Below, piece by piece: positions 9,852 to 19,539 of a stretch of 64,000 nucleotides of DNA. How positions within the stretch are numbered: position 1 is the first letter of the stretch; each line of letters opens with the position of its first letter. The notes below the pieces were generated by a model. The model was given only the letters and a program-made list of their open reading frames with translations. It had not been told where the DNA came from and ran no database searches. Made by a program: the position numbers and the translations under genes. This DNA comes from Symbiodinium natans (lineage: Eukaryota > Sar > Dinophyceae > Suessiales > Symbiodiniaceae): the NCBI GenBank assembly GCA_905221605.1, contig CAJNDS010000446.1, forward strand, positions 1,227,743 to 1,291,742. Direction: 5' to 3'.

Positions 9852-9912
9852 GGGATGTTCCCCCTTATACTAACAGTCCGTATTGGGGACTATATTTGGG
9901 GGGGGGGGGTTA
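9852..9912 (+). mobile_element. M1-family MITE, left half
   Basis: TTGGGATGTTCCCCCTTATA followed by CTAACAGTCCGTATTGGGG matches the left arm of M1. The right arm is missing and replaced by a poly-G tract. Confidence 0.65.
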
Positions 9913-9914
9913 CT

Positions 9915-10269
9915 GAAATCCCTGTTTACTTTGCTGCTTTTGTTTCTGCCATTTCTGGTGCGACTTTTTCTGTTTCTGTTTCTGCAATTTCTGGCGCTGC
10001 TTTTCTGCTCCCTTTAGCCATGCTTGGATTGCCGAGGGCCAATGTGGTTCGCATTCCTGGTACTCTTATTCGCCATGCAAAAGCTTCATTTAGTTGTTAC
10101 GAGGGACATCGTAAGTTTAGGGTTTAGGGTTTGGGGTTTAGGGTTTAGGGGTTTGGGTTAGGGAGGAATATGTGGCGAGGATCTGCAAGCCTCTGCTGCA
10201 ATGGTTCAAGACAGACAGCACCTGGAGATTATGGCAATTCTTCACAACTTACCGGCTCTTAGTAAAAAA
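9915..10269 (+). CDS. Exon with hydrophobic segment, donor GTAAGT, then a second exon
   Basis: The frame to 10110 has small-residue and hydrophobic stretches (FAAFVSAISG, AAFLLPLAMLGLPRANVV) and ends at GTAAGTTTAGGG, so the donor runs straight into an ITS. After the ITS, 10163-10269 has two open frames: EEYVARICKPLLQWFKTDST is the more protein-like, while the phase-matched join gives WRGSASLCC. Possibly membrane-associated; function unknown. Confidence 0.4.
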
Positions 10270-10548
10270 ATGAGGCAAGAGCGTACCTTATATCCCCCTT
10301 TTTTGACCCTTCATGGAATTCTGCAAAGTAAGGTACTTAAATGAGGCAAGGGGGTACTAGCACTTTATGTCCTAAACCCTAGACACCATAAAGCCTAGAC
10401 CTAGACCTCTATGAACATCCAAATCCTCAAACCAATCTTAGAGACAAGAAACGGTTCTCTAAGCCTAACACGGGGCCCAGACCCCGATCTCCGCAGCGCC
10501 GCAGCCGTCAGTTTCCAAGCCCTGTATACTTCCAGGGATAGGGGGCTG

Positions 10549-10622
10549 AGGGTTTAGGGTTTAGGGTTTAGGGTTTCGGGTTTAGGGTTTAGGGTTTCGG
10601 GTTTAGGGTTTAGGGTTTAGGG
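10549..10622 (+). repeat. G-strand ITS array
   Basis: About ten units, some TTTCGGG. Confidence 0.93.
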
Positions 10623-10673
10623 TCTCGTGCTTTAGGGCGTTTGAGATTTGCGGCTCTAATAAGGGGGTCCTGG

Positions 10674-10765
10674 GGACTGGAGAGGTGGAGGGCCTCCGAC
10701 GTCTGGGCAAAGCGGCCAACGGCCGGCTCCGCATCCCCACAGTGAGGCCCTTTGGGGAACACGAG
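10674..10765 (+). CDS. Exon with strong GTGAGT donor
   Basis: Reads GEVEGLRRLGKAANGRLRIP then TVRPFGEHE and ends at GTGAGT. A diverged copy of the segment around its end (10742-10790) lies at 10981-11030, on the other side of the 10791-10880 array. Function unknown. Confidence 0.45.
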
Positions 10766-10790
10766 GTGAGTACTAAGGAATGGGTTCGTA

Positions 10791-10880
10791 GGGTTTAGGG
10801 TTTAGGGTTTAGGGTTTAGGGTTTAGGGTTTAGGGTTTAGGGTTTAGGGTTTAGGGTTTAGGGTTTAGGGTTTAGGGTTT
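10791..10880 (+). repeat. G-strand ITS array
   Basis: About 13 perfect units, ending TTTATGTTACTG. It lies between diverged copies of GTGAGGCCCTTTGGG. Confidence 0.96.
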
Positions 10881-11040
10881 ATGTTACTGTTTTGGTGAGT
10901 GTATATCAGCTCCCTTTCCAATATTGGTGAGTGTATGTACTGGGTGTCCTGTTGTGGATACAAGGAATATAAACCCTACTCGTGAGGCCCTTTGGGACAA
11001 CGAAGTGAACCCTAAAGAATGGGATCATATAAGCCTTATA

Positions 11041-11150
11041 CCTTATATTGGTTGGCGGTCTCTTTAACTAGGGTTTCTGTTTGTAGGGGGCTCTGATTAA
11101 GGTATTAGGGGCTATATTAAGGTATAAGGGTAACAAATAAAGAGACCACC
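11041..11150. mobile_element. Short palindromic element
   Basis: GGCGGTCTCTTTAACTAGGG at the left and AATAAAGAGACCACCGGCC at the right are imperfect inverted repeats around 70 bp of TTAAGGTAT-type sequence. MITE-like; no second full copy seen here. Confidence 0.5.
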
Positions 11151-11719
11151 GGCCTTTATAACCTATGCCCAAACAAGGATGCCCTTAATTATTATATACC
11201 GGGCTACCAAGTACTATAGTTAGGGATCATCTATGCCCTATGCTACTATACTTACCCGAAAAACTGCTACTACAACTACTCCAAAAAATGGGCTCGTAAG
11301 CCCTATGCTACAAAACCCTAAACCCTAAACCCTAAACCCCGAAACAAGGCCCCAAATAAGGGTTTTATGACAAGGGACCCAAATTAGGGGCCCGTACTTG
11401 GAACTCTAGTTTCCAGGCCCAGGTCCGTTTAGGGTTTAGGGTTTGGGGTTTAGGGTGTCAAGTTTCCCTTGTTGCTTTGCAGGGGACTGCCTTTTGATTG
11501 CCGAATACTCGCACAAGCAACCTTTGAGCCCGGAGTCGTATTTTCCAACCCACATGTAGTTAAACATACATAAGTATACACAGAAAAGTTTAAATTATCA
11601 GTCTAAATATAATAAATGAATAGAGCTATTTACTTCAAATTCTGTGTTTTATGGTACAACAGGCTAAATTGTTTGCGGCTTAATGTCTTTTTGTGCAAGT
11701 AGGGTCTACACAACAAATT

Positions 11720-11890
11720 AATTATGTAGGGTTCTTTCATGTGATTTAAGGTCTATGTTACTTAATTTAGAGGGTATTGGGCTCCTTAGGTAGGCTCCGC
11801 AAGACAGTGAAGCAGACCCTACCTGTATGGTATATACTTGGGCCTTGACGGGGTTCCTATGTAGTAGCTTTAGGGGCCAAGTATGTACTA
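11720..11890. mobile_element. M6-like fragment next to an M4-like fragment
   Basis: 11730-11790 (TCATGTGATTTAAGGTCTAT, GGGTATTGGGCTCC) resembles the M6 arm. 11818-11890 (GGTATATACTTGGGCC, TAGTAGCTTTAGGGGCCAAG) resembles M4. Confidence 0.5.
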
Positions 11891-12004
11891 TGGTTTAGGG
11901 TTTGGGGTTAGGGTTTACGGTTTAGGGTTTAGGGTTTAGGGTTTAGGGTTTCGGGTTAAGGCTTCAGGCTTTAGGGTTTAGGGTTTAGGATTTAGGGTTG
12001 GGAG

Positions 12005-12103
12005 ATCATCGTTGGACGCAGGACGTATGCCGACGATGGCCAAGGAGGCTCTTTCCTCATCATGGCATCTCGCCTACGGACTGCATTGCCAGCACCCGAA
12101 TCC
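12005..12103 (+). CDS. Exon-like frame, function unknown
   Basis: Reads IIVGRRTYADDGQGGSFLIM then ASRLRTALPAPES. Bounded by a G-strand ITS upstream and a C-strand ITS downstream. Confidence 0.4.
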
Positions 12104-12289
12104 CTAACCCTAAACCCTAAACCCTAAACCCTAAACCCTAAACCACCCTAAACCCTAAACCACCCTAAACCCTAAGCCCGTAAACCACCCTAAACCCGGA
12201 ACCCTACACTCCTAATCCCTGAACCCTAAACCGAACACGCGGGCCTGGCCTCCCGCACAGCCTGGATAGCAACACGAAACAGATCCGTA

Positions 12290-12377
12290 AACCACCCTAA
12301 ACCCTAAACCCTAAACCCTAAACCCTAAACCCTAAATCCCAAACCCTAAACCCTAAACCCTAAACCCTAAACCCTAA
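12290..12377 (-). repeat. C-strand ITS array
   Basis: About 12 units. It begins with CGTAAACCACCCTAAACCC, which also occurs at about 12178, so two related blocks flank roughly 90 bp of unique DNA. Confidence 0.93.
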
Positions 12378-12483
12378 GGGTTTAAGAACTTTATTACTAG
12401 CCCGACAAGAAAGCGCCCCAGGAGTATTTGCCGAAAGCACCCCTGGACTTCGAAGGGCTCGGCTCCAGCCTTAGTGCGGCCGG

Positions 12484-12652
12484 TTTGGGGTTTAGGGTTT
12501 AGGGTTTAGGGTTTAGGGTTTAGGGTTTAGGGTTTAGGGTTTAGGGTTTAGGGTTTAGGGTTTAGGGTTTAGGGTTTAGGGTTTAGGGTTGGGGTTTGGG
12601 GGGTTGGGGTTTGGGGTTTAGGGTTTAGGGTTTAGGGTCTAGGGTTTAGGGA
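12484..12652 (+). repeat. G-strand ITS array
   Basis: About 24 units; the last third carries TTTGGGG and TCTAGGG variants. Confidence 0.96.
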
Positions 12653-12839
12653 GCACCCGTACAAGTCGGATGGATTTATGAATCTTGCCTTGAGTGGACG
12701 TATAACATCAGCCGAAGTGCTCCTAACCAACTTGGGATGAATCTAGGTCTGGGTCTGCTTATTTCTCGTTCCGTCCAACTGGCGTGAAGTGCCACCTTGT
12801 GCTAGAGATACTTCCTAATTCTAAGCCCCAAACCCAAAA

Positions 12840-13055
12840 CGCAAAACCCTAAACCCTAAACCCAACCTCTAAACCCTAAACCCCTAAACCCTAAGACCCT
12901 AAACCCTAAACTCTAAACCCTAAACCCTAAACCTTCAACCCTAAACCCTAAACCCTAAACCCTAAACCCTAAACCCTAAACCCTAAACCCTAAACCCTAA
13001 ACCCTAAACCCTAAACCCTAAACCCTAAACCCAAAACCCTAAACCCTAAACCCGA
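12840..13055 (-). repeat. C-strand ITS array
   Basis: About 30 units, degenerate at its left end and perfect in the middle. Confidence 0.96.
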
Positions 13056-13058
13056 ACC

Positions 13059-13150
13059 ACAGCAGACCCACCACTTCAGGGACTGTGACAAAGCTTTTTG
13101 CAGCTGCGCGGGAACTAGGCCGACGCATTGAAAGCCTCAACCCTGAACAG
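13059..13150 (+). CDS. Exon-like frame between ITS arrays
   Basis: Reads TSGTVTKLFAAARELGRRIE then SLNPEQ, a likely helix. It is squeezed between the C-strand array ending at 13055 and a G-strand array from 13151, and ends CAGG|GTTTAG. Function unknown. Confidence 0.45.
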
Positions 13151-13235
13151 GGTTTAGGGTTTAGGGTTTAGGGTTTAGGGTTTAGGGTTTAGGGTTTAGG
13201 GTTTAGGGTTTAGGGTTTAGGGTTTAGGGTTTAGG
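13151..13235 (+). repeat. G-strand ITS array
   Basis: Twelve nearly perfect units. Confidence 0.96.
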
Positions 13236-13637
13236 GCTAACTAAGCCCTCCTTTTCCCCTTGAACCTTTCAGACTTTGAAGGTTTTGATGGCTTAGTGAA
13301 AGATCCAAAACGATTGCCTGAAGCGCCCTAATACGTCAGGGTTCATCCAGGGTTCAGAGAGAGAGAGTTTGGGCGTTGGGGTTTAGGATCAAGTGTAGAA
13401 GCTTGATGGGGCTATTATTGAGGGTATCTTCAAGGGTGCCAGGCGGGGTGCCAGGTAAACCCTTGTAATACAATGGCGCGCTTCCCTCAACCCTCAAAAG
13501 GAAACCTCTCAACACCTTTTGGCCCTCAACCCTAAACAGCACCAACACACTACCAAACCCCGCAATAAACCCTATGAACCCTAAACCTCAAATCCTTCAA
13601 ACCCTGAGCCCAGGACTTCAGAACCCCCTGGGCCGTT

Positions 13638-13748
13638 AACCCTAAACCCTAAACCCTAAACCCTAAACCCTAAACCCTAAACCCTAAACCCTAAACCCTA
13701 AACCCTAAACCCTAAACCCTAAACCCTAAACCCTAAACCCTAAACCCT
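13638..13748 (-). repeat. C-strand ITS array
   Basis: About 16 perfect units. Confidence 0.97.
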
Positions 13749-14037
13749 ACAAACCTCGAACTCTTCATCGACCGAGGCCAGGGCCTCGCGCACGTGCACC
13801 TGGCAGCACCAGAGGTCGGAGGACACAGGAGAAGGGGTAACCCTAAACCCTAAACCCTAAACCCTAAACCCTAAACCCTAAACCCGTTTCAGGTTTTTGT
13901 TTTTTTTTAGCGTTTGAGGGGTTTCGGGGTTTAGGGTTGTGGGGGTTTAGAGTTTTAGGGTCCGCCTACCCCCCTAATATTAGATACCCCTATTATAGTT
14001 ATGTTCGAGTATGAGAGTTTGGGGGGGATTTAATATT

Positions 14038-14186
14038 ACTTGGAGGTTCAGGGTACTTAGTAACCGATTACAAGTGTAGTTATAACTCTCCTCCAAGCCC
14101 CTTAAGTACCCTAATCGGGTCATAATAGGGCTATAAGTTATGAGTGGAGTTATCATTGGGTGTACAATGAACCTCCAAGGAGGGGG
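14038..14186. mobile_element. M3-family MITE
   Basis: Left TACTTGGAGGTTCAGGGTAC and right ATGAACCTCCAAGGAGG are inverted repeats. Internal blocks TAGTTATAACTCTC and GTTATCATTGGGTGTAC are shared with the copies at 22624, 43985 and 52429. Confidence 0.8.
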
Positions 14187-14278
14187 AGGGATTCGGATCC
14201 TTTGAGAAATGCCTTGGGCATCATGAACGAGGAGAGATCATACACCTTAGCGCCGGACCTACTACCCCCCTCTTTACT

Positions 14279-14310
14279 AGGACTGTTAGTATAAGGGGGA
14301 ACATCCCACG
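14279..14310 (+). mobile_element. M1-family MITE, right end only
   Basis: GGACTGTTAGTATAAGGGGG followed by AACATCCCA matches the right arm of M1. Confidence 0.6.
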
Positions 14311-14458
14311 TTCTCTGTGTCTGCTGTGAGTAACTTTACGAAAAAGCTTGCATTATTTCTGAGGTAGTTAATTGTTAGTATGCTGTTGCTTCTGGTTGGG
14401 AGAGGGCTCGGCGTTGCACCCTGTGGTTAGGGTTTCACAACCCTTTCATGTGTAGGAC

Positions 14459-14665
14459 CCTAAACCCTAAACCCTAAACCCTAAAGCCTCAACTCTAAAC
14501 CCTAAACCCTAAACCGTACACCCTACACCCTAAACTCCCTAAACCCTAAACCCTAAACCCTAAACCCTAAACCCTAAACCCTAAAGCCTAAACCCTAAAC
14601 CCTAAACCCTAAACCCTAAACCCTAAACCCTAAACCCTAAACCCTAAACCCTAAACCCAAACCCT
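14459..14665 (-). repeat. C-strand ITS array
   Basis: About 28 units with a few CCCTACA and CCTAAAG variants. Confidence 0.96.
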
Positions 14666-14673
14666 ATTTGGGG

Positions 14674-14735
14674 GGTGGACTTGAGGTCGAGAATCGCTTC
14701 GGATTCCCTGCGCCTTGGCTGAATTTGAAGACCTT
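14674..14735 (+). CDS. Exon-like frame, donor GTGAGC
   Basis: Reads GGLEVENRFGFPAPWLNLKT and ends ACCTT|GTGAGC. A second possible donor, GTAAGA, is at 14770. Function unknown. Confidence 0.45.
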
Positions 14736-14813
14736 GTGAGCCTGAGGGTGTGCTTATGGTGGCAAGCCGGTAAGAACTTGGCGGAGCTGAACTGAACTTC
14801 TCTAGGGTTTAGG

Positions 14814-14906
14814 TTGGGAGGGTCCCCCCGTCCTTAATAGGGATGATAATCGGGGCTGCTATACCTATGAAGGACTGTTCGTGCAAGGGGGGAACATCCC
14901 AAGGTT
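14814..14906. mobile_element. M1-family MITE
   Basis: Left TTGGGAGGGTCCCCCC and GTCCTTAATAGGG, right AAGGACTGTTCGTGC and GGGGGGAACATCCCAAGG. Inverted termini; about 93 bp. Confidence 0.8.
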
Positions 14907-14965
14907 AAGGGTTTCAGAGGGTTGACCAAGAGGTGCCTCGCAGGAAGCCCTAAACCCTAAACCCT

Positions 14966-15060
14966 AAGAAGCGGTTTAGGGTTTAGGGTTTAGGGTTATG
15001 GCTTAGGGCTTAGGGCTTAGGGTTTAGGGCTTAGGGCTTAGGGCTTAGGGCTTAGGGCTT
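14966..15060 (+). repeat. Mixed TTTAGGG and CTTAGGG array
   Basis: Starts as TTTAGGG and changes to CTTAGGG, which expands to about eight units. A similar CTTAGGG expansion is at 61614-61690. Confidence 0.93.
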
Positions 15061-15064
15061 GCAG

Positions 15065-15176
15065 GGACGAAGGGTGCAGAACACGTTGGCTGATTCAGCC
15101 GATCACAGATCCCACAATCACGTACTCCGTGTATCAGAGATGTCGACCTGGGCGGACTTACATCTCTAAGTCCTAA
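15065..15176 (+). CDS. Terminal-exon-like frame
   Basis: After acceptor CTTGCAG the frame reads RTRWLIQPITDPTITYSVYQ and RCRPGRTYISKS, ending at TAA 15174-15176 on the edge of a C-strand repeat. Function unknown. Confidence 0.5.
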
Positions 15177-15218
15177 ACCCCAAAACCCTAAGCTTCCTGA
15201 ACCCTAAGCCCCTCAACC

Positions 15219-15394
15219 CTCAACTTCCGAGACCCGACCCATAAAAAGTCCCTTCGTGACGCGCCCACCATGGAATCCCTTGTCGGCTCAAAGCCAGATA
15301 CGTAACAAGCGACAACGTAGCCTTTTGAAGTATGCAATACCGAAAAGTGGCCCCTCTGCTGCACGTGGAACATTGCAGTGTCTGGCCTTTGCAA
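15219..15394 (-). CDS. Minus-strand exon-like frame
   Basis: Reads RPDTAMFHVQQRGHFSVLHT then SKGYVVACYVSGFEP on the minus strand, about 58 codons, closed by a CCCTAAA-type stop. Function unknown. Confidence 0.5.
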
Positions 15395-15774
15395 TCTTCC
15401 GGGTTTAGGGTTTAGGGTTTAGGGTGCAGGGTGTAGGGTTTCAGGTCTGGGCTTTGTGGTTCACATTGGCAGGGTTTCAAGACTGTTTACTTGTGAAAGC
15501 CGCCCGCGAAGCCCCTGAGCGGCCGCTTTGCACTCCCTAAACCCTGAACAACAGTGGGTTCAGGGTTCGTTGAAGGTTTGGGTTTTTGGCTTGCCCTAAG
15601 CGCTAAACCCTAAACCCTAAACCCTGAGAAGACATGACGAGTTTGAGAAGTTAAGGTTTGGGGGTGGGTGGGGGGGGGGGGTTAGGTCGGTCTGGGGACT
15701 AGGGACGGTTACGTTGTGCGTCTCGCTTCTCAAGGCTGAGAAGTCTCTACCTGTCAGGATGAGTTGAGGTTGAG

Positions 15775-15937
15775 GGTTCCAGGGTTCCAGGGTTCTAGGG
15801 TTCTAGGGTTCTGGGGTTCTAGGGTTCTAGGGTTCTAGGGTTCTAGGGTTCTAGGGTTCTAGGGTTCTAGGGTTCTAGGGTTCTAGGGTTCCAGGGTTCT
15901 AGGGTTCTAGGGTTCTAGGGTTCTAGGGTTCTAGGGT
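15775..15937 (+). repeat. 8-bp satellite, telomere-repeat variant (TTCTAGGG)n
   Basis: About 20 units of TTCTAGGG with a few TTCCAGGG and one TTCTGGGG. It is an 8-mer, so the local register is homogenised away from TTTAGGG. Confidence 0.96.
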
Positions 15938-16556
15938 CGGGGGAGGGGCGACAGGCTGCCCACAACCACCGCTTCACAGGGTTTAGGCCGTTTAGGGCTT
16001 CAAGGGGTTTTGGCCTTTTCGGGTACCCTTGAAGGCTCCCGTAAATATACTCCTAATGTGGGCCTTGTACTCCCTTAGATGATCTTTAAAAGTGTCACAA
16101 CCTTGGGGTCCGAGGTAGAGCCCGATGATGATAAGGGCTCAGGGTTTAGGGTTTTTGGGGTTTGGGGTTTTGGATTCCGGGGCTTAAGCACTGCAAATCG
16201 GTTGTTGGGGTGTAATTAAGATTTTTCAGGTTTGCGGTTCTGGGTTTAGGGTTTAGGTTTCATATTTGTTGTTGGAGTTTGGGGTTTTTAAGGCTTAGGA
16301 GGACTTCGGCGTCTTAGTAGGCTTTGAGCTGGGGACTCCAGAGCTTAGGATTGCTGAGATTTGCAAAGGTTTTGGATTTCCCCTAAACCCTGATCCCTAA
16401 ACCCTAAACCCTGAACTTTCCCTAAACCCTAAACCCCAGACTTTCCCTGAACCATCCTGAACCCTAACCCTAAACCTAAATTGGAAGTCCAAAACCCCCA
16501 ACTTTCCCTAGACCCTAAGCCCTATTCAGGGTTCAGGGTTTGGGGTCTCTCGGGTG

Positions 16557-16849
16557 GGCCCCCTAAACCCTAAACCCTAAACCCTAAACCCCAAACCCTA
16601 AACCCTAAACCCTAAACCCTAAACCCTAAACCCCAAACCCTAAACCCTAAACCCTAAACCCTAAACCCTAAACCCTAAACCCTAAACCCTAAACTAAACC
16701 CTAAACCCTAAACACTAAACCCTAAACCCCAAACCCTAAACCCTAAACCCTAAACCCTAAACCCCAAACCCTAAACCCTAAACCCTAAACCCTAAACCCT
16801 AAACCCTAAACCCCAAACCCTAAACCCTAAACCCTAAACCCTAAACCCT
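16557..16849 (-). repeat. Long C-strand ITS array flanked by a 17-bp duplication
   Basis: About 42 units with regularly spaced CCCCAAA variants, suggesting internal block duplication. The 17-mer GGTCTCTCGGGTGGGCC lies at 16544-16560 and again at 16850-16866. Confidence 0.95.
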
Positions 16850-17203
16850 GGTCTCTCGGGTGGGCCAGGTCATGTCACCCTCGGCACCAGTCACTGTGAG
16901 TCGATGGCGGAAAAGGCTTGGAATTCGGGTTTTTGGAGGGTGCCAGGCTTGGGGTTGTTTAGGTAGGGTTTAGGGTTGAGGGTCTAGGGTCTAGGGTCTA
17001 GGGTTTAGGGTTTAGGGTTTAGGGTTTAGGGTTTAGGGTTTGGTGCTTAGGGTCTAGGGTTTAGGGGAGGTTTGTTTGAGCTTCCGGGCCACGAAGGCAC
17101 GTAGCTTCAGAGTAGAGCTCGGATCTACAAGGCTTATGAGGCCAGGCGTGGGTGCACAGCATTTTCAGGATTCCGGTTGTACCCTAAAGCCTAGACCCTA
17201 AAC
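16850..17203 (+). CDS. Two exon-like frames with an ITS between
   Basis: The first, from 16850, reads VSRVGQVMSPSAPVT before a possible GTGAGT donor. The second, 17076-17203, reads LSFRATKARSFRVELGSTRL then MRPGVGAQHFQDSG and ends in a CCCTAA stop. The region 16966-17066 between them is a G-strand ITS. Function unknown. Confidence 0.4.
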
Positions 17204-17315
17204 CCTAAACCCTTAAACCCTAAACCCTAAACCCTGAACCTCTTGGGGGACCCCCTATGACTTCTTCAAGGGCCCTTAGAATCCTTAGAACATCAAGCCT
17301 AGACCCTAAACCCTG

Positions 17316-17600
17316 TGGACCCTGAATTCAGAACCCTCAACTAAAGGTATAGTAAGGGTTTAGGGTTTAGGGTTTAGGGTTTAGGGTTTAGGGTTTAGGG
17401 TTTAGGGTTTAGGGTTTAGGGTTTAGGGTTTAGGGTTTAGGGTTTAGGGGTTTCAGACATGAGTAGACCCAACTCCCCCACAAGCCCTACACAGCCAGGG
17501 ACGATATGCCCATCGGAAGCAAAGGCAAAGATCCCAAAGCGGCCTAGACTGAACAGTCAGGGGGAGGTTATACCTTGTGGTTCATTTAGCTTTTGCCTGG
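17316..17600 (+). CDS. Two exons joined across an ITS intron
   Basis: Exon 17316-17346 (WTLNSEPSTK) joins exon 17457-17600 (MSRPNSPTSPTQPGTICPSE, then RPRLNSQGEVIPCGSF) in frame. Intron 17347-17456 starts GTATAGTAAGGG, is otherwise TTTAGGG repeats (17354-17449), and ends GGGGTTTCAG. The second exon runs into a poly-C tract at about 17600. The protein is Ser/Pro-rich at the start; function unknown. Confidence 0.55.
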
Positions 17601-17675
17601 ACCCCCCCCCCCCCCCCCCCCCCAAAGTACTCCCTAAACCCTAAACCCTAAACCCTAAACCCTTAACCCTAAACC

Positions 17676-17936
17676 CTAAACCCTAAAATGATTCATTCTT
17701 ATGGGGTTCCTTGAATTTGGGTACCTGGTGGTTTTGGCGGTGGGGCGAGGGTTGTTCTTGCTTTTCCTCCATAGCACCATGTTGTGAGCCTTACAAATCA
17801 GGCCTGTGCAACAGGGTGTAAGGGCTTGGGGAGTGCGGTTCAGGCGATATGGCTTAGAGCCGGACAAGTTTTTTTTGTCCAGGGAGTTCGGGGACGGGTT
17901 TAAGCATTGGGGCTGCAGTGACAACCGAGCTTCCAA
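17676..17936 (-). CDS. Minus-strand open frame, doubtful
   Basis: An 86-codon frame including LICKAHNMVLWRKSKNNPRP. Coding potential is plausible in the first half only, and the C-terminus is ITS-derived. May be intronic. Confidence 0.25.
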   Translation of the reverse strand: MEARLSLQPQCLNPSPNSLDKKNLSGSKPYRLNRTPQALTPCCTGLICKAHNMVLWRKSKNNPRPTAKTTRYPNSRNPIRMNHFRV

Positions 17937-18021
17937 GCATATAGGGTTTGGGTTTAGGGCCTTTCGGGTTTGGGGTTTGGTTTAGGGTTTTCGGTTCAAG
18001 GTGGTGGGACTTTCTGCTTAG

Positions 18022-18338
18022 GCGCCCACCTACTGGCCGAAGCAAACAAAGACGGACAGGGTACTGGCGGCACTCCACGATGAGATCTTGCGCCTGGGTC
18101 CAGGGCTTTGGGGCAGCTACCCGAATAAACCCTAAACCCTAAACCCCTGCGCCTGGGTCCAGGGCTTTTGGGCGGTTTGGCCTTCGCCTTCGGTGGTGAA
18201 GGGGCCCGAGGGCCTACCAGTAAACTCCAAAAAGTCGGAGCATCCTTCTCGACATACCCCCAAACGGTAACACGAGAGGGAAGCCGAGCTCAAATCATCC
18301 TTAAACCATGTTCCAACTTTCTGGAATTTGCTTTTAGG
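18022..18338 (+). CDS. Two exons with an ITS inside a 26-bp coding duplication
   Basis: After acceptor TTTCTGCTTAG the first exon (18022-18097) reads PTYWPKQTKTDRVLAALHDE then ILRL. The second (18163-18338) reads LGGLAFAFGGEGARGPTSKL and FSTYPQTVTREGSRAQ. The 26 bases at 18089-18114 recur at 18148-18173 with one mismatch, in the same phase, around a short CCCTAAA insertion. GT in the first copy and AG in the second give an in-frame GT-AG intron. Exon 2 ends AGG|GTTTAG. Confidence 0.55.
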
Positions 18339-18525
18339 GTTTAGGGTTTAGGGTTTAGGGTCTAGGGTTTAGGCTTAAGCCCTCAAACACCGAAGCCTGA
18401 AGCCCCGTCGCCCCAAGGCTCCTCACTTCAGCCCAGTCGCCCTCGAAGATCTCCCACCTAACTGCGGCTAACCAGAAACGCCCCCAAGACCTGCAAGTAG
18501 GCCCCCGTTACTCTACCTAGGATGC

Positions 18526-18634
18526 CCAGTAGTACCCTTATTCCCTTTTTGGGGGGGTTTAGGTTCCCTTATAAACCCCTTTAAGCAAAAAAGGGCACCC
18601 TTTTTAAGCCTTGGTTGCTGGGCAGCCTAGCTAC
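18526..18634. mobile_element. M5-family MITE
   Basis: GCCCAGTAGTACCC at the left and GGTTGCTGGGCAGCC at the right are inverted. The body CCTTTTTGGGGG, TTTAGGTTCCCTTATAAACC and AAAAAAGGGCACCC is shared with 26829-26940. Confidence 0.75.
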
Positions 18635-18639
18635 TAACT

Positions 18640-18742
18640 TTTGCTTCAGGTAAGTAGTATGACTTACAACCCAACTAAGAGCCCCCTTACGATACCAACT
18701 TTAGTTCAGGTAAGTAGTGAGACTTACAACCCAACTAAGGGC
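18640..18742 (+). repeat. Tandem M2-like pieces with CAG|GTAAGT ends
   Basis: TTCAGGTAAGTAGT with ACTTACAACCCAACTAAG occurs twice, about 60 bp apart. Each copy carries a consensus splice donor in its first bases. Confidence 0.7.
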
Positions 18743-18967
18743 CCCCCTGGAGCCCTATTTCTAGCCGGGGCCCCTAAGACCTATTGCCCAAACGCTTACC
18801 TCCTTGGGCCCTTGACTGTCTGCCTGAAGCCCAAACCCCACAGTGGCGTGTCCTGGCGAGACTCTGGGTCTAGGGCTTAGGGTTTAGGGTTTAGGATGTA
18901 AGCTATGCAGCGAAGAAGGCAACAGAGGGCCCCTGTAATTCCACCTGCAACTAGGGGGTCCCTCTCG

Positions 18968-19162
18968 TTAAGGATACTTCCTCCGCAGGGCCCCCGAAAG
19001 CCAGTCGTCCGGGTAGATATAGGGCCGCAGTCCTACATGTTGCCCAGCCCCCGCTAAGGGTAGTTGCTTTTCTTTGGTTGCGCGGGGTGGGACCTCAACC
19101 CGAAACCTCGGCCCCTCAGCTGAGGACGGGCATGTGGATTGGTGCGAAGGTACGCTTGGCAT
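18968..19162 (-). CDS. Minus-strand exon-like frame
   Basis: Reads VPPRATKEKQLPLAGAGQHV then GLRPYIYPDDWLSGALRR. About 64 codons without stop. Function unknown. Confidence 0.4.
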   Translation of the reverse strand: MPSVPSHQSTCPSSAEGPRFRVEVPPRATKEKQLPLAGAGQHVGLRPYIYPDDWLSGALRRKYP

Positions 19163-19539
19163 TGCAGGATTTAAGGCTTACATGTTTCAGGGCGTCAGGA
19201 ATTTTCAGGTATTTCGGGCTTGCTTCAGGGTGTGTTGCGAGGTGGGGCGCTTAGGGCCATTAGGTTGGTTCGTTCCAGGGGCTTCATAAAGGGTCTTGCA
19301 GGTCTCTTTACTCGTTTCTTGTGTGCGCTTAGGACCTTCTGCATGCTTGCGCGTAAGGGTAGTTATATATGTTCCCTAAATATGGTCCCTTACCGTCCTC
19401 AAAGGGTTCCGAAGTATGGGTCCTTGGGTTGTATAGGGTATATAAGGGGCATATATCGAGCCCCAAGAGACGGGTTTTTTTCAGTACTTTTCGGTCCAGC
19501 GGTGAAAAATGCGTTGGTTTGTTTGTAAGGCTCGGCAAC

